The notes under the pieces were generated by a model that saw only the letters and a program-made list of their open reading frames with translations, did no database searches and was not told the origin of the DNA. This document shows positions 35,514-45,213 of a DNA stretch of 64,000 bases, in pieces; the first letter of the stretch is position 1, and each line of letters begins with the position of its first letter. The position numbers were made by a program, and so were the translations under genes. This DNA is from Deltaproteobacteria bacterium HGW-Deltaproteobacteria-8. GTDB lineage: Bacteria; Desulfobacterota; Desulfovibrionia; Desulfovibrionales; Desulfovibrionaceae. The stretch lies in contig PHAR01000002.1 of NCBI GenBank assembly GCA_002840405.1, positions 248,001 through 312,000 of the forward strand, read 5' to 3'.

Positions 35514-36314
35514 ATGTTCATCTTCCGTTCCGGCCCGCCGCTGTTCCTGCTGTTCCTCGTGATCGTGGTCTTCTTCGGGCTGTTCGTGTTCCTGCCCATG
35601 AGCATCCTGGCCACGGCCTTCGGCAAGCTGGGGCTCACGGGCTTCCAGGGCATGGTGGTCTTCCTCGCGACCATCATGGGCAGCAGCGTGAACATTCCGT
35701 TGCACAAGAGCACGCGTCTTGTGCGGGGAATTGCAGCTCCGGCCAGCCGTTTGTTCCGCATGCAGCGTTCGCGCCCCGGCCAGATGGGCTTCGGCCAGAT
35801 GAATTTTGGCCAGTCGAATTTTGGGCAAATGAACCTGGGTCAGGCCCCGGACGACGATCTGGTGCTCACCGAGCAGGTGGTGGCGGTGAATGTGGGCGGC
35901 TGCATCGTGCCCTGCCTGCTCTCGGCCTGGTTCTTGTGGCAGCTTTACGCAAGCGGCATGCTGGGCGGCTGGCTGGCCTTGTGCGTGGTCATCTCGGCCC
36001 TGGCCTGCTACCTCCTGGCGCGGCCCACGCCGGGCATCGGCATCGCCGTGCCGGTGCTGCTGCCACCTGCCGTGGCGGCGCTCACGGCCATCTTGCTGGC
36101 GCCCGACCTGTCCGGCCTGGCCGGGCACGCCTCCGTGGCCCCGCGCGCGGCGTACATGGCCGGAACGCTCGGCACCCTCATCGGCGCGGACATCATGCAC
36201 CTGCTGAATCGCCGCACCTGGGCCATGCTCGATGCGCCAGTGTTGTCCATCGGCGGGGCGGGAACGTTTGACGGCATCTTTCTTGCTGGAATCATAGCTG
36301 TTCTGCTGGCCTAG
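35514..36314 (+). CDS. DUF1614-family membrane protein with a Gln/Asn repeat insert
   Basis: A 266-residue integral membrane protein with about seven helices, resembling DUF1614 proteins (SSVNIPLHKS after the second helix; GADIMHLL and GGAGTFDGIFLAGIIAVLLA at the C-terminus). A short insert near residues 88-108 repeats the unit FGQMN four times, next to a cytoplasmic loop. The function of the family is unknown. The gene is followed 15 bases later by the Mog-domain gene. Confidence 0.8.
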   Translation: MFIFRSGPPLFLLFLVIVVFFGLFVFLPMSILATAFGKLGLTGFQGMVVFLATIMGSSVNIPLHKSTRLVRGIAAPASRLFRMQRSRPGQMGFGQMNFGQSNFGQMNLGQAPDDDLVLTEQVVAVNVGGCIVPCLLSAWFLWQLYASGMLGGWLALCVVISALACYLLARPTPGIGIAVPVLLPPAVAALTAILLAPDLSGLAGHASVAPRAAYMAGTLGTLIGADIMHLLNRRTWAMLDAPVLSIGGAGTFDGIFLAGIIAVLLA

Positions 36315-36329
36315 GAAAAAGGTGCCCTT

Positions 36330-37121
36330 ATGAGCGAGATCACGCTGCGCTTTGCGAAACATACCGGCCAGACCCCTGGCCAGCGCTTCCTGCTGTTTGC
36401 CGGGCAGGCGCTCCAGCCTGGCGTGCCCTGCGCCCATGCGGACGCGCCCCTGGCCCTGCGGCCCGGACACGTGCTGCACGGCGATCAGGAGGAGCACAGG
36501 GTCCTGGGGCGGGTCTGGTGGCCGGGTCAGGCCCAGATGCCTGACGCCGCCTGCTGGCTGTTGGAGACGCTGGTCCCGGCCCCTGTCGGCCTGGAGGACG
36601 AGCGCCGACTGTTGGCCTCGCGCGACGGCTTCGCCCTGGCCTGGATCACCCTTTCCGACAAGGGCGCGGCCGGGCAGCGCGTGGACGCCTCCGGCCCGCT
36701 GGTGGAGGAGCTTGTGCGCGCGGCCATGCCTGTGTCCCTGGCGCGCGGGTTTGTGCTGCCGGACGAGGAGCGCGGCATCCGGGCGCTCTTGATGCAGTTG
36801 GCCCTGCAGGACGGCTTTGACCTCATCTGCACCACGGGCGGCACGGGCGTGGCCCCGCGCGACGTCACCCCGGAGGCGACCTTGGCCGTCATTGAGAAGC
36901 GCCTGCCGGGCTTCGAGCGGGCCATGACCATGACCAGCCTGGCCAAGACCCCGCATGGGGCGGTTTCGCGCGCGGTGTGCGGCACCCTCGGCGGGGCGGT
37001 GATCGTGAACCTTCCGGGCAGCCCCAAGGCCGTGCGCGAATGCCTGGGCGCGCTCATTCCGGCCCTGGCCCACACCATCGAGAAGCTCCAGGGCGACCCC
37101 TCGGATTGCGCGGCCGTGTAG
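36330..37121 (+). CDS. MogA/MoaB-type molybdopterin protein with N-terminal extension
   Basis: A 263-residue protein. Residues about 105-255 are a MoaB/Mog domain (TLSDKGAAGQRVDASGPLV, then CTTGGTGVAPRDVTPEA), which adenylates molybdopterin before molybdenum insertion. The N-terminal 100 residues are an extra beta-rich domain with no clear motif, possibly MOSC-like. Relatives in sulfate reducers have similar extensions. A MoaE-like gene lies 4 kb away, so molybdenum or tungsten enzymes are expected. Confidence 0.85.
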   Translation: MSEITLRFAKHTGQTPGQRFLLFAGQALQPGVPCAHADAPLALRPGHVLHGDQEEHRVLGRVWWPGQAQMPDAACWLLETLVPAPVGLEDERRLLASRDGFALAWITLSDKGAAGQRVDASGPLVEELVRAAMPVSLARGFVLPDEERGIRALLMQLALQDGFDLICTTGGTGVAPRDVTPEATLAVIEKRLPGFERAMTMTSLAKTPHGAVSRAVCGTLGGAVIVNLPGSPKAVRECLGALIPALAHTIEKLQGDPSDCAAV

Positions 37122-37133
37122 CGAGTCCGCATC

Positions 37134-37162
37134 TTGCGGTTTGCGCGGCCCTGATGTATAAA
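37134..37162 (+). promoter_or_regulatory. Candidate promoter of the TolC-like gene
   Basis: TTGCGG (37134-37139) and TATAAA (37157-37162) are 17 bases apart and give a leader of about 70 bases before the ATG at 37241. Confidence 0.5.
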
Positions 37163-37240
37163 CACTTGTTTGAATGCTGCCGATACGGCAATAGGCGCGA
37201 AATCGCCTGTCACTCACACACCGCCACGAGGAAAAAGAGC

Positions 37241-38695
37241 ATGCGCACCAAAGCCTTCCAATATTCTGCAGCCCTTGCCCTGTCGTTGTGCCTTGCCTGC
37301 CCGGTGCTGGCCCAGGACCAGACCCCTGCCGCCTCGGCATCCGACCCGGTGACCGCTGTCGCCCCGGTCACTGCTCCGGCCCCGGCTGATGTCCCGATGC
37401 TGGGGCAGTCTCAGCCCCAGGCCGCGTCGATTCCGATTCCCAAGAGCCTGGACCTGAAGCAGAGCGTGGAGCGCGGCCTGGTGGCCAACCCGACCATCGT
37501 CGGCGCGCGCGCGCAGTTGCAGGGCTCGGACTACATGGTCAACTCGTCCATGGCCGATTTTTTCCCCACGGCCTCGGCCTCGTACGGCTTCACTCGCTTC
37601 GGCGAACAGCCCAAGACCAAGGCTGGCGTCAATAGCGGCGACCAGACCACCTGGACCGGGAACCTGAACATCCACCAGCCCATCTTTACGGGGTTCAAGC
37701 TCCTGAAGACGCACCAGAAGGCGCGCTTGACCAAGGAGCAGAACGACGCCAACCTGACCCAGGCCGAGCTGTCCCTCATCAGCGCCATTCAGACCAATTT
37801 CTTGAGCCACCTCAAGGCCCGCATGGATGTGAAGAGCGCCCAGGACTCGGTGGAGCGCCTCCAGTCGCAGCTCAAGGTCACCCAGGCCTTCTTCGACGTG
37901 GGCCTGAAGCCCAAGCTCGACGTGCTCCAGGCCGAGGTGGATCTGGCTACGGCCCAGCAGAACCTGCTCAAGGCCAAGAACTCCCACGACACCACCCGGG
38001 CCAAGCTCAACTCCCTGCTGAACCTGCCCCTGGAGGCACCGGTGGAGTACACCGGCGATTTGGTCTACACCCCCTTTGCCCTGGACCTGAACGAGTGCCT
38101 GAACCGGGCCTTCAAGACCCGGCCCGACATCCTCATGGGCATCAAGAGCGTGCAGATCGCCGAGAAGGACGCAGGCATCACGGCCAGCGATTTCTACCCG
38201 CAGGTGTCGGCGGACGTGGACTTCTACAAGAAGGGCGACCAGCCTGGGCTCTCCGGCAGCCAGAACCTGTCCAACACCAGCAAGTCCTACATGACCGTGG
38301 GCGCCAACGCCTCCTGGACCTTTTTCCAGTGGGGCAGCACCTTCTTCAAGTACAAGAGCGCGGACGAGACCGTGAACAAGGTGCGCGCGGCCCTGGACAA
38401 CACCCGCCTTGGCGCGGGCTATGAGATCAAGCAGGGTATGCTCTCCCAGCGCGAGGCCGCAGATCGCATCGGCGTGGCCAAGAAGAGCGTGGACGCGGCC
38501 CGCGAGGCTTACCGCATGGCCCTGGCGCGCTATCAGGCCCAGGTCGGCACCAACACCGACGTGCTGATCGCCCAGTCCACCCTCAGCACCAGCGAGGCCC
38601 AGCTCTCCCAGGCCCTTTCGGACTACCAGACGGCCATTTCGAGCCTGTACGTCTCCATGGGCGAGAAGAACCCCGAACTCTCCACCACCAAGTAG
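37241..38695 (+). CDS. TolC-family outer membrane efflux protein
   Basis: A 484-residue protein with a signal peptide (1-24, ending VLAQ), an Ala/Pro-rich linker (about 25-65) and two OEP repeats (about 70-270 and 285-475) with long helical segments. It would form the outer-membrane channel of a type I secretion or RND/ABC efflux system. A MacAB-like operon lies at 59-63.5 kb and might use it. GAGG precedes the ATG. The selenoprotein-like gene follows 10 bases after the stop. Confidence 0.92.
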   Translation: MRTKAFQYSAALALSLCLACPVLAQDQTPAASASDPVTAVAPVTAPAPADVPMLGQSQPQAASIPIPKSLDLKQSVERGLVANPTIVGARAQLQGSDYMVNSSMADFFPTASASYGFTRFGEQPKTKAGVNSGDQTTWTGNLNIHQPIFTGFKLLKTHQKARLTKEQNDANLTQAELSLISAIQTNFLSHLKARMDVKSAQDSVERLQSQLKVTQAFFDVGLKPKLDVLQAEVDLATAQQNLLKAKNSHDTTRAKLNSLLNLPLEAPVEYTGDLVYTPFALDLNECLNRAFKTRPDILMGIKSVQIAEKDAGITASDFYPQVSADVDFYKKGDQPGLSGSQNLSNTSKSYMTVGANASWTFFQWGSTFFKYKSADETVNKVRAALDNTRLGAGYEIKQGMLSQREAADRIGVAKKSVDAAREAYRMALARYQAQVGTNTDVLIAQSTLSTSEAQLSQALSDYQTAISSLYVSMGEKNPELSTTK

Positions 38696-38705
38696 GGGCG
38701 TGACC

Positions 38706-38927
38706 GTGGGTTTTTTGTCTTCCTATCGCAGGCGGCCGGAGCCACAGGCCCTGGAGGGGGTGAGCTGTCCGGCCTGCGGGGGAGCCTTGTTTGTCAGCCG
38801 GGCCTGACAGGAGGTCTCCCTGCGTTGCAAGGTTTGCGGCGCCACACACCCCATCCGCGATTTCTCCCGGCAACTCGACGAGGACCTTGAAGAGGAGCTG
38901 GCCTTTGTGCCTCTGGACCGCCTGTGA
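38706..38927 (+). CDS. Small dual-CXXC selenoprotein (in-frame TGA read as selenocysteine)
   Basis: From the GTG at 38706 (AGGGG 7 bases before) the frame encodes 73 residues if the TGA at 38805-38807 is read through. CXXC motifs lie at residues 21-24 (CPAC) and 41-44 (CKVC), the TGA is residue 34 between them, and coding-type sequence continues to a normal TGA at 38925 (ending FVPLDRL). A SECIS-like hairpin follows the TGA. Small dual-CXXC (seleno)proteins are known in sulfate-reducing deltaproteobacteria. A redox or metal role is likely. If the TGA were a stop, only a 33-residue peptide would be made. Confidence 0.75.
38823..38841 (+). promoter_or_regulatory. Bacterial SECIS-like hairpin
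   Basis: CGTTGCAA (38823-38830) pairs with TTGCGGCG (38834-38841), including two G-T pairs, around a GGT loop. The loop begins 23 bases after the in-frame TGA, within the usual spacing for bacterial SECIS elements, and the GGU apex resembles that of E. coli fdhF. Confidence 0.65.
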
Positions 38928-38976
38928 GTTCACCCCCCGCCAGGCTCTGAGCCTCTCGGTTTCTGACGCCGCTTCT

Positions 38977-39909
38977 GTGCGGCAGCCTTCTCTCTGGGTG
39001 CGGTCCTTCGGGGCCGCGCTTTTCCTTGTGCTGTCCCTTGCCCCTGTGCTGGCCCAGGCCCAGAACGAGTGGTCGCCTCTGGTGCGGCGCCTGGAGGCCG
39101 ACGGCTTTGACCGCAGCGGCATGCAGACCCTCTTTGCGCGGCCCGAGGTGCGTTTCGACCCCAAGGTCATGGCGCGCAAGATGAACGCCCTGCTCGACGC
39201 CAAGCTCTCCCAGGGCCAGCCCAAGGTCGAGACCGGGGCTCCGGAAATTTACATCAGCTATCTGAACCCCTTCCTCATCCTGGAGGCCAAAAGCTTTCTG
39301 AAGGAGCATCGGGCCGACCTGCGCGAGGCGCGCCTGCGCTACCACGTGCCCGAGGACATCCTGGTGGCCCTGCTGCTGGTGGAGACCAAGCTTGGGCGCA
39401 ACATCGGCTCCAAGGGCGCGCTGACGACCCTGGCCAGCATGGCCCTGGCCGGCGATTTTGCCCTGGTTGCCCCGCTCATCGAACGGCGCGACATTCCGCC
39501 CAAGATGGCCCTGTGGCTGCGTTGGCGCACGGCCCAGAAGTCCGCCTGGGCCTACAAGGAACTCAAGGCCCTGCTGGTCTATGCCAAGTCTGCTGGTTTC
39601 GACCCGGCCAGCATCCCCGGCTCGGTCTACGGTGCCATCGGCATCTGCCAGTTCATGCCCACCAACGCCGTGCGCTACGGCGCAGACCTGGACGGCGACG
39701 GCCGGGTGGACCTGTTCAACATTTCGGACGCGCTGCTCAGCACCGCGCGGTTCCTCAATGCCAACGGCTGGAAGGCGGACCTCCCCCGTGAGCGGCAGCA
39801 GGCGGTGCTCTATCGCTACAACCACTCCCACACCTACACGCGCACCATCATGGTCGTGGCCGACATCCTGCGGGACTCGGTGAGCGATTCGGCCCCTGGC
39901 GTCGAATGA
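38977..39909 (+). CDS. Lytic murein transglycosylase, MltB-like
   Basis: About 310 residues. A signal peptide (SFGAALFLVLSLAPVLAQAQ) precedes an SLT_2 domain with the catalytic Glu in ALLLVETKLGRN and the motif GAIGICQFMPTNA. The enzyme cuts the glycan strands of peptidoglycan to anhydromuropeptides. The start is uncertain: GTG at 38977 is used, with GTG at 38998 or TTG at 38905 (AGGAG upstream) as alternatives, and no ideal Shine-Dalgarno sequence lies by the two GTGs. It follows the selenoprotein-like gene closely. Confidence 0.85.
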   Translation: MRQPSLWVRSFGAALFLVLSLAPVLAQAQNEWSPLVRRLEADGFDRSGMQTLFARPEVRFDPKVMARKMNALLDAKLSQGQPKVETGAPEIYISYLNPFLILEAKSFLKEHRADLREARLRYHVPEDILVALLLVETKLGRNIGSKGALTTLASMALAGDFALVAPLIERRDIPPKMALWLRWRTAQKSAWAYKELKALLVYAKSAGFDPASIPGSVYGAIGICQFMPTNAVRYGADLDGDGRVDLFNISDALLSTARFLNANGWKADLPRERQQAVLYRYNHSHTYTRTIMVVADILRDSVSDSAPGVE

Positions 39910-40018
39910 GCGCTGCCCCGGCGGGTTGCCCCAACGGAGTATCACAACGGATCAGCGCAACGGGTCAGTTTGGCGGCCGTCTTGAGGGACCGTCTCACTG
40001 GCTCATTTCAATGGCCGT

Positions 40019-41125
40019 CTAGTCCATGAAGCCTTCGTAGAGGGTCAGTGTGCGCTGCAGGAAGTCGCGCCCCGAGAGTTGCGAGAGGGTGAGGTCCTGG
40101 GCGCGCAGGAGCTCCTTGCGGTAGTCCGGCTCGTCCATGGCCTTGGCGATGAACCGGGTCATGGCGTCCACGTCGCCCGGCTCGAACAGGGCCTCCGGGG
40201 GCAGCAGATCGGGCATGACGCCCACGCTGGAGGAGAGCAGCGGGCGCTCGACGGCCATGATCTCCAGGGCCGCCCGGGCGATGGTCTCGGACCACAGCGA
40301 GGACACGATGCCGATATCGGCGGCGGAGAGGCAGGCTGCCACATCCTCGCGCCTGCCGGTGATGCGCACGAAGCGCTCCAGCTTGAACTCGCGCACCCAG
40401 CCTTCGACCTCGTCCTGGCCCGTGGCGCTGCCGAAGCCCAGGAGCAGGAGCCGGAGCTTGCGGTAGCCCAGCTTGTGGATCAGCCGGGCCACGGCCTCAA
40501 GGGTCTCGCGCTGGCCCTTGACCTGGTCGAAGCGGCCCACCAGGGCCAGCACGGTCTCGCGTTCAGTGTACCCGAGTTCGGCGCGCACGCGCTCCCGGCC
40601 AGCGAGGTCGAAGCGGAAGCGCTCGCGGTCCACCCCGCCGTGGATGAGCCAGACCTTTTTCTCCGGGGTGCGCATGGCCTTGAGGAAATGCCTGGCCATG
40701 TGCGAGTTGGTCACCACAACGGCGTCGGCCACGTGGGCATGCAGCCAGCGGTTGAGAAAGTCGGCCCTGGGCGGGCGCTGGTCTCCGCGCGTGCGCACCA
40801 GGCTGAAGTGAAAGCCCAGCGCCTTCAGCAGCCCCCAGAGGAAGAAGCCCTCACCCCGGTGGCAGTTGACCACCTGCGGGCGCTCGGCGCGCAGCAACAT
40901 GACGAGGCGGAAGAGGGTGGTGGCCAGGCGCAGGGGATTGGCGCTGTTCAGATCCACCGGGCGCGCGTCCAGCCCCCATTCCTGGGCCTTGGCGTGGGTG
41001 TCCGTGCCGGCCTGGGTCAGGACCACCACGGTATGCCCGGCCTCCTGGAGCAGGCGGCTTAGGTACAGCCCATACCAGGCTGTGGCGTTGAACCAGCGGA
41101 CGTTGACGACCTGGAAAATGACCAT
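40019..41125 (-). CDS. GT4-family glycosyltransferase
   Basis: A 368-residue protein with two Rossmann-like halves. The C-terminal half contains the GT4 pattern (LVGRFDQVKGQRETLEAV, then SSLWSETIARAALEIMAVERPLLSSSVG, with the acidic Glu of the EX7E motif). It probably adds a sugar to lipopolysaccharide or another surface glycan. The donor and acceptor cannot be told. It is a single leftward gene with no lipopolysaccharide cluster beside it. Confidence 0.88.
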   Translation of the reverse strand: MVIFQVVNVRWFNATAWYGLYLSRLLQEAGHTVVVLTQAGTDTHAKAQEWGLDARPVDLNSANPLRLATTLFRLVMLLRAERPQVVNCHRGEGFFLWGLLKALGFHFSLVRTRGDQRPPRADFLNRWLHAHVADAVVVTNSHMARHFLKAMRTPEKKVWLIHGGVDRERFRFDLAGRERVRAELGYTERETVLALVGRFDQVKGQRETLEAVARLIHKLGYRKLRLLLLGFGSATGQDEVEGWVREFKLERFVRITGRREDVAACLSAADIGIVSSLWSETIARAALEIMAVERPLLSSSVGVMPDLLPPEALFEPGDVDAMTRFIAKAMDEPDYRKELLRAQDLTLSQLSGRDFLQRTLTLYEGFMD

Positions 41126-41192
41126 GCTGGGCCTTATGCTCTGCGGCGGGGATGCCGATCAGTGGGTATGAACAGCGAAAAGAGCCCAGGCT

Positions 41193-41555
41193 TCAGCCGA
41201 AGATCTCGCGTTTGGCCACGGCCTCGCTCTTGATGCGGTCGAGCAGGTCGGAGAGCGCGGACTTGACGTTTTCGCGGATGTCTCCGGCCACGATGATGAA
41301 CAGCACATCGTCGCCCGGATGCTTGACGCCGCCCTCGGCTTGGGCGATGGCCCGGAAGATGCCGGGACGCTTCTGGAATTCATCGCAGAGGGCCTGGATT
41401 TTGGCGTGGTCCGGGGTGATCTCCACGGCGCTGACATTTCTGTGGTCCTTGCGCGACCAGCCGCGGATCACGCCGTTGTGCACGAGGATCATGCCCACAT
41501 TTTCGGAAAAACCTGGTGTTTTCTTGAGTTCTGCGATGGCCTGGCTTATGTCCAT
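41193..41555 (-). CDS. MoaE-like molybdopterin synthase subunit
   Basis: A 120-residue protein with the fold markers of MoaE (GDDVLFIIVAGDIRENVKSALSDLLDRIKSEAVAKREIF at the end, shown here in parts: GDDVLFII and VAKREIF). MoaE joins MoaD to convert cPMP to molybdopterin. It is shorter than E. coli MoaE (150) and the central region is diverged, so it could be a paralogue. GGAGGT lies 6 bases before the ATG at 41555, which is why the long upstream extension of the frame is ignored. Confidence 0.75.
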   Translation of the reverse strand: MDISQAIAELKKTPGFSENVGMILVHNGVIRGWSRKDHRNVSAVEITPDHAKIQALCDEFQKRPGIFRAIAQAEGGVKHPGDDVLFIIVAGDIRENVKSALSDLLDRIKSEAVAKREIFG

Positions 41556-41591
41556 GACTGACCTCCGGTAGATATTGCACCTGGAGAAGAA

Positions 41592-44390
41592 ATGTATACT
41601 CTTTCGACGCTGTTGGAAAGACTGCCGACTGTCTCTCAGGCGCGGCTCATCAGCTCCGGCTACGGGCTCTGGATGGTCTGGTCCGGCTCCTTCAACAACG
41701 CCGTGGGGCACACCCTGCGCGACCACGGCCTGGTTCAGGTTGTGGAGGATCCCTGCCAGAGCCTCTGGATCTCCTTCACGCCCGAGGTCTTCCGCGCCCT
41801 GGCCAAGCTGCAGATCTGGGCCAAGCTGAACCCCTTGCCGCTGTTCTGCCAGGTGGTGCCCCTTACCGCTCTGGTGGGCTACGACCTGAATATCTCCGTG
41901 TCCGTCGCGCGCGACATCACCCGCCAGCAGGCCGGTGTCGCCGAGGACCTGGAAACCTTGGTGCATCCCAAGTTCATCGATTCCGTGAAGAACGTCAACG
42001 GCTTGTCGCTCGGCACCATGATCACCATGCAGGGCCTGTCCAGTTCCGGCTGGATGCCGCTGGTGGTCGACCAGGGCCTGGACTACGAATCGCCCATGAC
42101 CTGGTACAGCGTCATCCGGCCGCTGGGGAGGCTGGGCGAGCGCGAGGCCATCGCCGGCTGGCGCGCCTTCTTCGCCGAGGTCCTGGGCATGTTCCAGCGC
42201 CTGGGCATCCACTACCTGGCGGACGACGCCCTGGGCTTCGTCATCTTTCCGCTGGACAGCTACCGTCAGCTGCGCATGTACTGCGTGGAGATCTCTACGC
42301 TCCTGAACGAGCTGAAGGCCAGCCAGCGCGCCTACTGGCCCTGCGTCTTCGCCATCATGGAGCAGAGGGGCATGAGCTTCTCCATGGACCTGCCCAACCG
42401 CTTCAGCCTGGACTGGAACCGGCTGACCCCGGACTTCCTGCACATGCACTACCGCGACGCCTTCACCCTGCTCGACGACTTCAAGGTCAACGAGATCAGC
42501 TACGGCGGCGACCAGGAGAACCTGGACTCCTGGTGCAACGTGAGCTTCCGGGGCGAGGAGGGACAGGGCGCCCAGGCCTCCATCGAGGTGCCCTTGCCGC
42601 GTCGTTGGCTGGCCGGAATGGGCAATGAGTGCTTCTATTGCGGGCTCAAGAACCACGCCCCGGCCCAGTGCCCGGGCCGGGCCATGCCGCCCTTCCGGGC
42701 TGATGTCTGGCGCGAGATGGGTTTCGTGAACCTGGAGGACATGGGCAAAACCTTCAAGACCCTGGACGAGCCCACGGACACAGCGCGCTTCGTGCAGCAG
42801 GTCGCCGCGCTCATCAAGGGCGTCAACAGCGCCGAGTCCACGCTCCTGCGGGCCATGTTCTCTACGGTCACTCCAGCCCAGCTCGGCATGCTGCCCGTGT
42901 TGCCGCGCATCAAGAACCGGGAGTGGCCGGTGGAACCGGAACAGCTCCTCCCTGAGGAGCCCTGGCCCATCCGTGAAGCCTACAACATCCTGCTGGCCGG
43001 GGACCTGGAGAAGGCCAAGGAGTCTGTTCGCGCCGTCAGCGCAAAACTGGGGCGCAGCTTCGAGGCCGCCGTGCTCGAGGGGTTCATCTCCCTTGAGTCC
43101 GCAGACCCGCACATGGCCCAGTTCTACTGGCAGGAGGCCGGGCGCATCGGGCCGTCCACAGTCCAGCAAGGCTATGTCATGTTCCTCCAGGCGCGTCTGC
43201 ACGAGGTGGCCGGGGAGTACAAGGACGCCCTTGGCCTGTACCGGCAGGTGCGCAACGGCTCGCCGCGCTGGCTGGAGCCAGCCTACCGCGAGGGCGTGTG
43301 CATGGTGAAGATGGGCTTCACCGGTCAATCCTTTGAGATCTTCGCGGATCTGGTCATGCGTGAGCCGCAGCTTTTCAACCGCATCCTGCTGGACACCGAG
43401 ATCGACCGCGGCCGGGTGCAGCTGCTCTCCGGCCTTCGCGACCCCTGGCGCGACGCCCAGACCAAGGCCGAGGAGGTGGGCAAACGCGTGGAGGTCCTGC
43501 TCAAGGAACTGCCGCAGTGGTTCGACGAGGACCACGAATTCCGTAAGCCCGGCCTGGACCACCTGGAGCGCATGAACGCTCTGGCTGGCACGGAGAACTT
43601 CGTGGCCTTCCGCGAGGTGGTGCGCGGCATGGACGGCTTCTTCTCGGAGATGCAGAAGCAGATTGACGAGGAGATCAAGCGCATCAAGGACCGCGTGATG
43701 CTCTACGCTGACCGTTTGCGCGACGTGCAGTACGAGGCGGGCTGGTTCCCGTTCCCCAAGCTCCTGCACGACTTCAACCGGGATTTCAACTACTGCGTCA
43801 AGCGGATCAACTGGGTCATGACCCAGCCTTTGCGCATGGCCGGGAATTTCCGCACCGCCCGCAGAAACCTGCCGGAGCTGGAGGAGCGCCTGCAAGGCCT
43901 GTCCAAGCGCCTCGTGTCGCTGCGCATCGTGCGCGACAGCACGCTCTTCGCCATGCTGCTGGGCAAGAACTTCATCTGGATGGAGGTGGTGGGCCTGGCC
44001 CTGGCCCTCTTGACCATCCCGGTGCTGCTCTTCTATTCCGCCAAAGTCGCCAACAACTGGCTTGTGGACGGCATCCTGGCCCAGAAGTGGGCCTTCCAGA
44101 AGGGACTCATCTTCCTGGTGACGGTGTTCTCCCTCGGCCTGGCCTCGCTGCGCAGCGTCATGACCTTCGAGAAGAAGAAGAAGGAACTCTTCGAGGCCGA
44201 CGCCGAACGCCGGGAGGAGGGCAAGAAGGCCCAGGCCAAGGCCAAGGCCCAGGCCCAGGCCCAGGCCAAGGCCAAGCGGGAGCAGTCGGCCAAGCCTGCT
44301 GAGGCGGCAAAGCCCGCCGCGAAGCCCGCCGCCAAGCCAGCCGCGAAGCCCGCAGCCAAGACTGCGGCCAAGGTCGGCGGCAAGAAGTAG
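41592..44390 (+). CDS. Large membrane protein with CCHC zinc knuckle and TPR-like region
   Basis: A 932-residue protein of unknown function. Residues 1-340 form a globular domain without recognisable motif. A retroviral-type CX2CX4HX4C zinc knuckle follows (Cys347, Cys350, His355, Cys360). Residues about 455-640 are helical, TPR-like. A coiled stretch comes next, then two membrane helices near 795-815 and 835-853, and finally a cytoplasmic Lys/Ala/Gln-rich tail with repeated PAAK units. GGAG precedes the ATG. The MoaE-like gene is divergent, so it stands at the head of the gpmA-mutY run. Confidence 0.75.
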   Translation: MYTLSTLLERLPTVSQARLISSGYGLWMVWSGSFNNAVGHTLRDHGLVQVVEDPCQSLWISFTPEVFRALAKLQIWAKLNPLPLFCQVVPLTALVGYDLNISVSVARDITRQQAGVAEDLETLVHPKFIDSVKNVNGLSLGTMITMQGLSSSGWMPLVVDQGLDYESPMTWYSVIRPLGRLGEREAIAGWRAFFAEVLGMFQRLGIHYLADDALGFVIFPLDSYRQLRMYCVEISTLLNELKASQRAYWPCVFAIMEQRGMSFSMDLPNRFSLDWNRLTPDFLHMHYRDAFTLLDDFKVNEISYGGDQENLDSWCNVSFRGEEGQGAQASIEVPLPRRWLAGMGNECFYCGLKNHAPAQCPGRAMPPFRADVWREMGFVNLEDMGKTFKTLDEPTDTARFVQQVAALIKGVNSAESTLLRAMFSTVTPAQLGMLPVLPRIKNREWPVEPEQLLPEEPWPIREAYNILLAGDLEKAKESVRAVSAKLGRSFEAAVLEGFISLESADPHMAQFYWQEAGRIGPSTVQQGYVMFLQARLHEVAGEYKDALGLYRQVRNGSPRWLEPAYREGVCMVKMGFTGQSFEIFADLVMREPQLFNRILLDTEIDRGRVQLLSGLRDPWRDAQTKAEEVGKRVEVLLKELPQWFDEDHEFRKPGLDHLERMNALAGTENFVAFREVVRGMDGFFSEMQKQIDEEIKRIKDRVMLYADRLRDVQYEAGWFPFPKLLHDFNRDFNYCVKRINWVMTQPLRMAGNFRTARRNLPELEERLQGLSKRLVSLRIVRDSTLFAMLLGKNFIWMEVVGLALALLTIPVLLFYSAKVANNWLVDGILAQKWAFQKGLIFLVTVFSLGLASLRSVMTFEKKKKELFEADAERREEGKKAQAKAKAQAQAQAKAKREQSAKPAEAAKPAAKPAAKPAAKPAAKTAAKVGGKK

Positions 44391-44436
44391 TCTTTTCGCC
44401 GCATCCTCAACCAGCCCGAACGGGCAGGAGCCAGCC

Positions 44437-45207
44437 ATGCATACCTTGGTGCTCATCCGGCACGGACAGAGCGTGTGGAACCTGGAGAACCGCTTCACCG
44501 GCTGGACAGATGTGGACCTTTCGGACCAGGGCATCCGCGAGGCCGAGGAGGGCGGGAAGCAGCTCAAGGACGCCGGGTTCGTCTTCGACGTCTGCCATAC
44601 CTCGTACCTGCGCCGGGCCATCCGCACCCTGTGGCTGGTGCTGGACCGCATGGACCTGATGTGGCTGCCCGTGGAGACCACCTGGCGGCTCAACGAGCGC
44701 CACTACGGTGCGCTGCAGGGGCTGAACAAGGCCGAGACCGCGCAGAAGTTCAGCACCGAGCAGGTCTTTCAGTGGCGGCGCAGCTTCGACGTGCCGCCCC
44801 CGGCCCTGGACCCGTCCGACGAGCGCTTCCCTGGCCACGACCCGCGCTATGCCGCACTCTCCGACGCCGAGCTGCCGCGCTGCGAGAGCCTCAAGCTGAC
44901 CATCGACCGCGTCATGCCCTACTGGCACGAGGTGCTGGCACCGCAGATCCGCTCGGGCAAGCGCCTGCTGGTGGCGGCCCACGGCAATTCCCTGCGCGGG
45001 CTGGTGAAGTATCTCGACGGCATGAGCGACGAGGAGGTCACGGGCCTGAACATCCCCACCGGCGTGCCCCTGGTCTACCGCCTGGACCGCGACCTCAAGT
45101 CCCTGGGCCGCGAGTACCTGGGCGATGCCGAGGCCATTGCCAAGGCCGCCCAGGCCGTGGCGGACCAGGCCAAAGGCCCTTCGTCCCCTTCGGGGTCCAA
45201 GGGATAA
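44437..45207 (+). CDS. gpmA: 2,3-bisphosphoglycerate-dependent phosphoglycerate mutase
   Basis: A 256-residue glycolytic enzyme interconverting 3- and 2-phosphoglycerate. The active-site phosphohistidine is in [10 protein letters not shown] and the second His in [10 protein letters not shown]; the [10 protein letters not shown] and ERHYGALQG motifs are complete. It lies 46 bases after the zinc-knuckle protein and 6 bases before mutY, so the three are probably cotranscribed. Confidence 0.95.
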   Translation: MHTLVLIRHGQSVWNLENRFTGWTDVDLSDQGIREAEEGGKQLKDAGFVFDVCHTSYLRRAIRTLWLVLDRMDLMWLPVETTWRLNERHYGALQGLNKAETAQKFSTEQVFQWRRSFDVPPPALDPSDERFPGHDPRYAALSDAELPRCESLKLTIDRVMPYWHEVLAPQIRSGKRLLVAAHGNSLRGLVKYLDGMSDEEVTGLNIPTGVPLVYRLDRDLKSLGREYLGDAEAIAKAAQAVADQAKGPSSPSGSKG

Positions 45208-45213
45208 GCGCAG

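Noticed and set aside
35388-37340. Leftward open frame of 650 codons
   Set aside because: Antisense to the DUF1614-like and Mog-domain genes; composition is typical of shadow frames.
38804-38820. CAGGAGGTCTCCCTG directly after the in-frame TGA as the SECIS element
   Set aside because: It has a GGTC loop, but this begins only about five bases after the TGA, too close. The hairpin at 38823-38841 has better spacing and a longer stem.
44215-44385. Repetitive sequence that might suggest a CRISPR or tandem-repeat element
   Set aside because: It encodes Lys/Ala/Gln repeats in frame; units are short and have no spacers. No CRISPR array is seen anywhere in the window.
41556-44693. Leftward extension of the MoaE-like frame to over 1100 codons
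   Set aside because: It is antisense to the zinc-knuckle protein, and a clear ribosome binding site and ATG exist at 41555.
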